Assembly: GCA_964385305.1 (NCBI GenBank)
Contig: CAYLOP010000002.1
Location: 1 to 64,000, forward strand
Direction of reading: 5' to 3'
Length of the DNA stretch: 64,000 bases
Source: CAYLOP01 sp964385305
GTDB lineage: Bacteria > Chloroflexota > Anaerolineae > Anaerolineales > E44-bin32
Positions 60,801-64,000 of the stretch are shown here, one piece after another (positions within the stretch are counted from its first letter, which is position 1; each line of letters starts with the position of its first letter). The position numbers and the translations under genes are program-made. Under the pieces are notes generated by a model that was not told the DNA's origin, did no database searches, and saw only the letters and a program-made list of their open reading frames with translations.

Positions 60801-61573
60801 ATTACCACCTTTTCGGGAAGCCCCTTGCTGTGGGCGGTTCGCACATAGTCCTGATCCAACACCTCGCCCACCGTGACGAAGCTGACGCGGGCGATCTGTG
60901 CGATCGGCCTCGCCGACAGGACAAGCGCCGGCAGGATAAGGTGGGTATCCCATCCGAAGCCTCCCACAGGCAAGATGGGATGTCCTACGATACGCGTTAT
61001 GCGCAGCACGAGCATCTGGAGCAACAAGGCTGCAAAAAAGCTTGGAACGGATACCCCCGCGATGGAACCGAGGATCATGGCCAAGGAAAGTCCTGAGCGA
61101 CGGGTGTGCGCAGCCCACGTGCCGATCAAGACGCCCACAACGGCGGCGATGACCAATGACAGTCCCATGAGCCCCAGGCTCTTGGAGAGCGTATCTCGCA
61201 GCACCTGGCTAACGGGCAGGGGATTGATATCACTGGAGGCCGACGGAGATAGGCCCAGGTCCCACCGAACCACACGCCCCAATGATTCCAACGTCCTGGG
61301 GATGGCCCTGCTAAAAGCACCCTCCAGCTCCATGCCCCTGGCCATGCCCAGGCCGAAATGGCTCAGGAAAGATATCGCCATCAAGATCAGAATGCCAAAA
61401 GCCAAGCGCCTGGCAAGATACGCGGCGCCGGCGCTGACCTGCTCCCGCTGCAGGTTGGAGAATATCGATTTAAGAGTTAGCGGTCGAACAAGCGCACGAT
61501 TAGACTGCTGGTAGGCTTCACTCACACGTCTACCCCATGGATCTTTCTGGATGGCTTCCTGGTTCACTCGCAA
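57893..61573 (-). CDS. Fusion of two peptide-type ABC permeases and a degenerate M28-like domain
   Basis: 1226 residues in one open frame. Residues about 50-345 are a DppB-type permease with the EAA loop DYVRTAHSKGLPEKVVMFRH (243-262). Residues about 420-710 are a DppC-type permease (FPWGTDVLGRDVMS; EAA region FIESAFAVGVRTPHIIMKHI). A further helix (about 725-745) leads to a large C-terminal region outside the membrane: a PA-like insert and an M28 aminopeptidase-like core. Of the five M28 zinc ligands only D1047 (GANDNASG) is kept. The first His is Q1029 (AQYD), the Glu pair is E1081-G1082, the next Asp aligns with R1117, and the last His is missing near 1190 (SSRTVSDTFEN). No ATPase or binding protein is adjacent. 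Probably peptide transport or binding, without proteolysis. Confidence 0.85.
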   Translation of the reverse strand: MRVNQEAIQKDPWGRRVSEAYQQSNRALVRPLTLKSIFSNLQREQVSAGAAYLARRLAFGILILMAISFLSHFGLGMARGMELEGAFSRAIPRTLESLGRVVRWDLGLSPSASSDINPLPVSQVLRDTLSKSLGLMGLSLVIAAVVGVLIGTWAAHTRRSGLSLAMILGSIAGVSVPSFFAALLLQMLVLRITRIVGHPILPVGGFGWDTHLILPALVLSARPIAQIARVSFVTVGEVLDQDYVRTAHSKGLPEKVVMFRHVMQNAALPIITTIGLSLRFTLSSLPVVEFFFSWPGLGFTLLKAISQQDDNLTVALVMCLGVIFILINLIVDLLYRLLDPRLRETNGRVGLAERASMREILRIVKAYLSDFVAYNPITRWMERRKGESSLPPLTSVLRDDVNSFGEFSDRRDTRRMWLRETLGNLPFMLGAILVVCILVIFFFGAHLSPHSPYTTRGLTIVEGEFYVPPFQPDDAFPWGTDVLGRDVMSLILAGAFQTFRLAAAVVAARMFVGFVLGAIAGWNSGGWVDRVIMGLAEIISAFPALLLAMTLILALGIREGFGPFVISLCFVGWGEAMQYVRGEVMAMKPKTFIESAFAVGVRTPHIIMKHILPNLVPALISLTALEMGAVLMLLGELGFVGIFIGGGAFAELDVASAPFHYSDVPEWGALLSNVRHYARAFPWTALYPALAFFIAILGFNLFGEGIRRMVEGVGVHISRLVNRYTVGAAIAGIVALTWIQGATGSIVYYKGQAEAFNGQRALQDIQALTDPAVEGRALGTVGLDVAASWIAQQFESIGLQAAGEKYSYYQFRERSYETIEAPPSFVINDGGRALVYGQDFAEFPGIERNMGIGMGNVRFVAFGELSRSTYFASYIVLEDVDYSGELIMVLSGEEASMLHEISHAGVLVVVANERELARVHTLSSRDPTTMIYGTSRPVGLVTPMLWITEETADRILRGTGQTVADLRLMKEELTREKIFELPTSTEAAMVVQGEITERQPVVNIIGHLPGVAGVGGSKLDQRLIVVLAQYDNPPARPFDPPMQGANDNASGLAAMMEVIRTMQETGYQPYKTFLFVAYSGEGLDGGNPVRPLDVSNYLQSKLGFSNSFEVEAIVQLRGLGEGDGGGLVMSSGGSLRLANLLETAARQMGVAVARAGDEVDISVVFEQGSAFDSGEEAPSLGLSYAGWEASSRTVSDTFENISVEKLEESGRVLSLALMILGRETQY

Positions 61574-61645
61574 TTATAACGCTCGCCTTCAATGACCACA
61601 CCCAATATCCTTTTAAATATGGAAACGGTGGATAAACCAGGATGC

Positions 61646-61661
61646 GGCACGCAAGCGTGCC
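61646..61661. repeat. Short perfect palindrome
   Basis: GGCACGC (61646-61652), two-base loop, GCGTGCC (61655-61661). No T tract on either side, so not a terminator. It could be an operator between the divergent genes or a stem at the 5' end of the permease message. Confidence 0.4.
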
Positions 61662-61825
61662 TGCTATTATCAGGATTTCAGGAGCATTCTCACCTCAAAT
61701 ACCGACAGGTGAAATTGAAAGTTCACCGGCTACGCTTCGGCCGTCTTGAATGAAATTGCTCGTCCATCTAGCTGAACGTGAGAGAGTCTGAACCCTGTGG
61801 GTTTTTTGGGCGTATTATGAAAGGA

Positions 61826-61831
61826 TATAAT
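61826..61831 (+). promoter_or_regulatory. -10 box upstream of the lipoprotein gene
   Basis: TATAAT, consensus; expected start near 61838 gives a leader of about 76 bases. The -35 position is a T-rich stretch (GTTTTTTGGG) without a clear TTGACA, so the assignment is tentative. Confidence 0.4.
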
Positions 61832-61913
61832 GTTAAGATCTTACCCCTCCGCCCAAATAGCCCTGGGCTTTGACGCTGTCGAGGGGGAATAATTCGGTGT
61901 GGGAGATTTCAGT

Positions 61914-63626
61914 ATGAAACGAATCGCGCGTCATATTCCCGTAGTCATGGGGATTCTCGTCATCGCGTTGCTTCTGCACGGCTGCGCCAGCGATCAAATC
62001 CGAAGCCCGAAGCCTCGGTCGGACTGGAGCCGTGGCCTGCGTATTGGTCATGCTACCGGCTTCTCCAGCCCCAGTCTGATCATCCAGGACGATGGGACGG
62101 CGCATGTCGCATGGACGGAAAAGACGCTGCAAAACTCCGGTGTCCTTGGGTACGCCCAACTCTCGCCGCAGGGCGCACTCGTCGTGAGCGCCAGTATCGA
62201 CATTCAGGAGAAGCACCTGCGCGGTGCATACCTGCGAGAGACGGATCCGATGGAACTTTGTTGGAATAGTGATGACGGCGTCCGGTGTTCCACACTTGAT
62301 TTTGAGAACCCCGCGAATCTGAAACCCTATACCTTGATCCCGCCGTCGCCATCCACCATCAAGTATGTCACAACGGGAGCGTATATCGCCTGGATCACGG
62401 AAGAGAACGATCTCTTCCTGCAGGGTCCGGACATCCCCACCACGCAGCTTTCTGATAAGGCGCAGAATTTAAGCTTGAACCCGCAAGGGGAACATATCTA
62501 CGTGGTATGGACCGAAGAGAAGACTGGGGCGGAAATTACAATCTGGCTCACGACCCTCGATAGGGATAGCCTTGGCGAACCGCGGCAACTGGGGCGTCTG
62601 ATCGCAGGTGGCACGGAGGGCATGCGCCAGGTCGGTTTGGGAGCGGTCGACGCTGACGGCGAGGCCTGTATTTTCTATGGATTCGAATTCACGCGCGGGC
62701 TACAAGGTGGAACAGCATTCACCGAATACAGTTGCTACGACAACCGCACATGGGAGCCTGTGGGCGGCGAGAGGCTCGGTCTTGTTGTGACTGATCAAAA
62801 GACTTATATGCCGCTGGAGAGTGGGTTCGCATTAGACCGACTCGCCGCCGTCGAAATCCCCGTAAGCGATTACACCTACCTGCCCTCCATGCCGCTGAGC
62901 GATGGCATGGGAAATATCGCCATCCTTGCCAGTACACCAGAGATGGTTCGCTATAAGGTTTACCAGCAAATTGTGCTTATGATCCTGCAGGATAGGCAAT
63001 TAATCGGCTATCAACCGATCAGCGGCTCCACCGGCGTCTCCATCTCACCCAGCCTGGGAAGTGATGCTGAAGGCAACCTGTACGCCGTCTGGCTTGAGCG
63101 TACAACCAGTACGAATGTGTACATCGCAACCACAAGCCCTACAGCCGCCGCGCGGCTCGATCGCATGGACCTCTCGGACTTCAGCGTCGCCGCGCTGGGA
63201 TTGATCGTCGAATCGATCGCCGGGCTAATCATGGTCCCCTTCGCGTTGCTTTTCTTCGCCGTCGGGTTGGTAGGTCTCGGCATCGGCTCGCTGCTCACAC
63301 GTTGGAGCCATACCCAACGCCTTCGTGAAGCTGTGAGCCTGACGCTTGGTGTCGCCGCAATGTGGTGGTCCAAATTGGCATTCATCCCCCAAATCCAAAC
63401 TTACTTGCCCTTCTCAGCTTGGATGCCCGAGCTTTCCCCAGAGGCGGCGATCGCCTGGCAGATCCTCTGGCCGGTCCTGATCGTCGGATTAAGCTTGCTA
63501 CTGATGCGGCATTTCGGTCGCCGCTTCGAGTATGAAAGCCTCATCATACGTTTTGGGCTATACGGAATCACAGACATCTTCCTCACCGCACTTTGCTATG
63601 GTGCGATCGCGCAAGGTGCGGGCTAA
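61914..63626 (+). CDS. Lipoprotein with repeat domain and C-terminal membrane helices
   Basis: 570 residues from the ATG at 61914, preceded by GGGAG with 8-base spacing. The N-terminus MKRIARHIPVVMGILVIALLLHGC is a lipoprotein signal peptide with lipobox LHGC. The following 400 residues alternate short beta-rich units with similar motifs (LIIQDDGTAHVAWTEKT; GAYIAWITEENDLFLQ; GEHIYVVWTEEK; DAEGNLYAVWLERT), suggesting a beta-propeller of sialidase-like repeats. From about residue 410 four hydrophobic helices follow (IAGLIMVPFALLFFAVGLVGLGIG and others), an unusual combination with a lipid anchor. I recognise no family. It lies between ABC permease genes on the other strand, so a link to peptide transport is possible. 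Confidence 0.75.
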   Translation: MKRIARHIPVVMGILVIALLLHGCASDQIRSPKPRSDWSRGLRIGHATGFSSPSLIIQDDGTAHVAWTEKTLQNSGVLGYAQLSPQGALVVSASIDIQEKHLRGAYLRETDPMELCWNSDDGVRCSTLDFENPANLKPYTLIPPSPSTIKYVTTGAYIAWITEENDLFLQGPDIPTTQLSDKAQNLSLNPQGEHIYVVWTEEKTGAEITIWLTTLDRDSLGEPRQLGRLIAGGTEGMRQVGLGAVDADGEACIFYGFEFTRGLQGGTAFTEYSCYDNRTWEPVGGERLGLVVTDQKTYMPLESGFALDRLAAVEIPVSDYTYLPSMPLSDGMGNIAILASTPEMVRYKVYQQIVLMILQDRQLIGYQPISGSTGVSISPSLGSDAEGNLYAVWLERTTSTNVYIATTSPTAAARLDRMDLSDFSVAALGLIVESIAGLIMVPFALLFFAVGLVGLGIGSLLTRWSHTQRLREAVSLTLGVAAMWWSKLAFIPQIQTYLPFSAWMPELSPEAAIAWQILWPVLIVGLSLLLMRHFGRRFEYESLIIRFGLYGITDIFLTALCYGAIAQGAG

Positions 63627-63666
63627 AGCAGGCTTCCCCCTCCTCCTTCCATAGAGGTTTTTTTCT

Positions 63667-63700
63667 GCCCTCCGCCGACTGGCGGAGGGCAATCCTTTTA
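63667..63700 (+). terminator. Intrinsic terminator of the lipoprotein gene
   Basis: GCCCTCCGCC (63667-63676), four-base loop, GGCGGAGGGC (63681-63690), followed by AATCCTTTTA. A 10-bp perfect GC-rich stem; the T tract starts a few bases late. About 40 bases after the stop codon. Confidence 0.75.
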
Positions 63701-63858
63701 CCGACCTACCCGCGAGCGTCCAAAAAGGGCAGGCCATACCCACCCAATGGGAACCCCTGATCGGTAGCAAAAAGTGGGACAGCAAACACACGAACCGGTA
63801 CTCTCCTGACCGCAATCTCTCAAGGTTCGTACGTCATCATGGCACACCAGGAACAAAG

Positions 63859-63897
63859 AAAGCACTTACCTTTTCACTCTCCAAAGGTAAGTGCTTT
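63859..63897 (-). terminator. Intrinsic terminator of the partial permease gene
   Basis: AAAGCACTTACC (63859-63870) is complementary to GGTAAGTGCTTT (63886-63897), a 12-bp stem with a 15-base loop. On the minus strand it is followed by CTTTGTTCC and lies about 22 bases beyond the permease stop. Confidence 0.7.
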
Positions 63898-63919
63898 ACG
63901 ATTGAAGGGCAGGTTGTTC

Positions 63920-64000
63920 TTATTCAGTCATTCTCGGGTCGAATGCATCTCGCAGGCCATCGCCCAAGAAGTTGAAGGCCAGTGTGGTGATCGAAAGAGC
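63920..64000 (-). CDS. DppC/OppC-type ABC permease, C-terminal fragment
   Basis: I translated the minus strand from the window edge to the TAA at 63920-63922: 26 residues, LSITTLAFNFLGDGLRDAFD then PRMTE. The NFLGDGLRDxxDPR ending is the typical C-terminus of dipeptide/oligopeptide transporter permeases of the DppC family. Only the tail is in the window, so other features cannot be judged. Together with the fused permease at 57893-61573 it shows that a separate, conventional peptide ABC system continues to the right. Confidence 0.85.
   Translation of the reverse strand, partial: ALSITTLAFNFLGDGLRDAFDPRMTE

Larger units (their letters stand above)
61574..61913. other. Intergenic region between divergent permease fusion and lipoprotein
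   Basis: About 340 bases without a recognisable gene. Holds the perfect hairpin GGCACGC-AA-GCGTGCC (61646-61661) and, at the right, a consensus TATAAT (61826-61831) facing the lipoprotein gene with no good -35 at standard spacing. Confidence 0.5.

Noticed and set aside
1..64000. Search for CRISPR arrays, transposons, integrases, toxin-antitoxin or phage genes
   Set aside because: No regularly spaced repeats and no corresponding proteins were seen; the window looks like a stable chromosomal region.

Overview
The window reads as a chromosomal segment of a moderately GC-rich bacterium, most likely a member of the Chloroflexota (Anaerolineae-like). The reasoning is indirect. It has single-copy housekeeping genes in classical bacterial order, a complete 14-gene nuo operon, a CIRCE-controlled groESL pair, a fused glycyl-tRNA synthetase, and several membrane-anchored TPR proteins with Thr/Pro-rich TPTPT-type linkers. 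This is inference from gene content, not a phylogeny. One run of ten N (17384-17393) marks an assembly gap. No CRISPR array, transposase, integrase or phage gene was seen.

Layout. (1) 1-4552, minus: rpsB-tsf-pyrH-frr-uppS-cdsA (cdsA runs off the left edge), behind a clear promoter and a hairpin-rich rpsB leader. (2) 4576-7991, minus: four overlapping genes, an M16 peptidase with catalytic motif, an M16 partner without it, acpS, and a hotdog thioesterase-like protein. (3) 8309-14735, plus: an Rrf2 Fe-S regulator, then a histidine/urocanate utilisation cluster (HutC-like GntR repressor with its own promoter and operator, hutU, MFS transporter, hutI, a 58-residue membrane protein). No hutH is present in the window. 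(4) 14925-17090, minus: groES-groEL with CIRCE. (5) 17087-24120: two paralogous TPR proteins (minus), a third TPR protein (plus), an unknown membrane protein, an RNase Z-like protein, an FmdB-type zinc ribbon (plus), and acylphosphatase plus an Mth938-like protein (minus). (6) 24240-38787, minus: nuoA to nuoN, all 14 complex I subunits in order. (7) 39017-46555, minus: recO, glyQS fusion, dnaG, primary sigma factor. (8) 46677-54710: a sulfatase-fold membrane protein and its neighbour (plus), then cytidine deaminase, a CorC/HlyC-like protein, glmU, tRNA-Gln, a degenerate receiver-roadblock protein, and an XRE regulator with a DUF2975 membrane protein (all minus). (9) 55065-57751, plus: UspA, a NhaD/ArsB-type transporter with an extracytoplasmic N-terminal domain, UspA. 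(10) 57893-64000: a 1226-residue fusion of two peptide-type ABC permeases and an M28-like domain that has lost most zinc ligands (minus), a membrane-anchored lipoprotein (plus), and the C-terminus of another DppC-type permease (minus, off the right edge).

The core genes cover translation, envelope precursor synthesis, respiration, replication/transcription initiation and protein folding. The most unusual items are the ABC permease-pseudopeptidase fusion, the Usp-transporter-Usp module, the receiver domain lacking its phospho-acceptor Asp, three starts that look leaderless, the structured rpsB leader, and a TPR gene split by the assembly gap whose stop codon lies inside the groESL -35 box.
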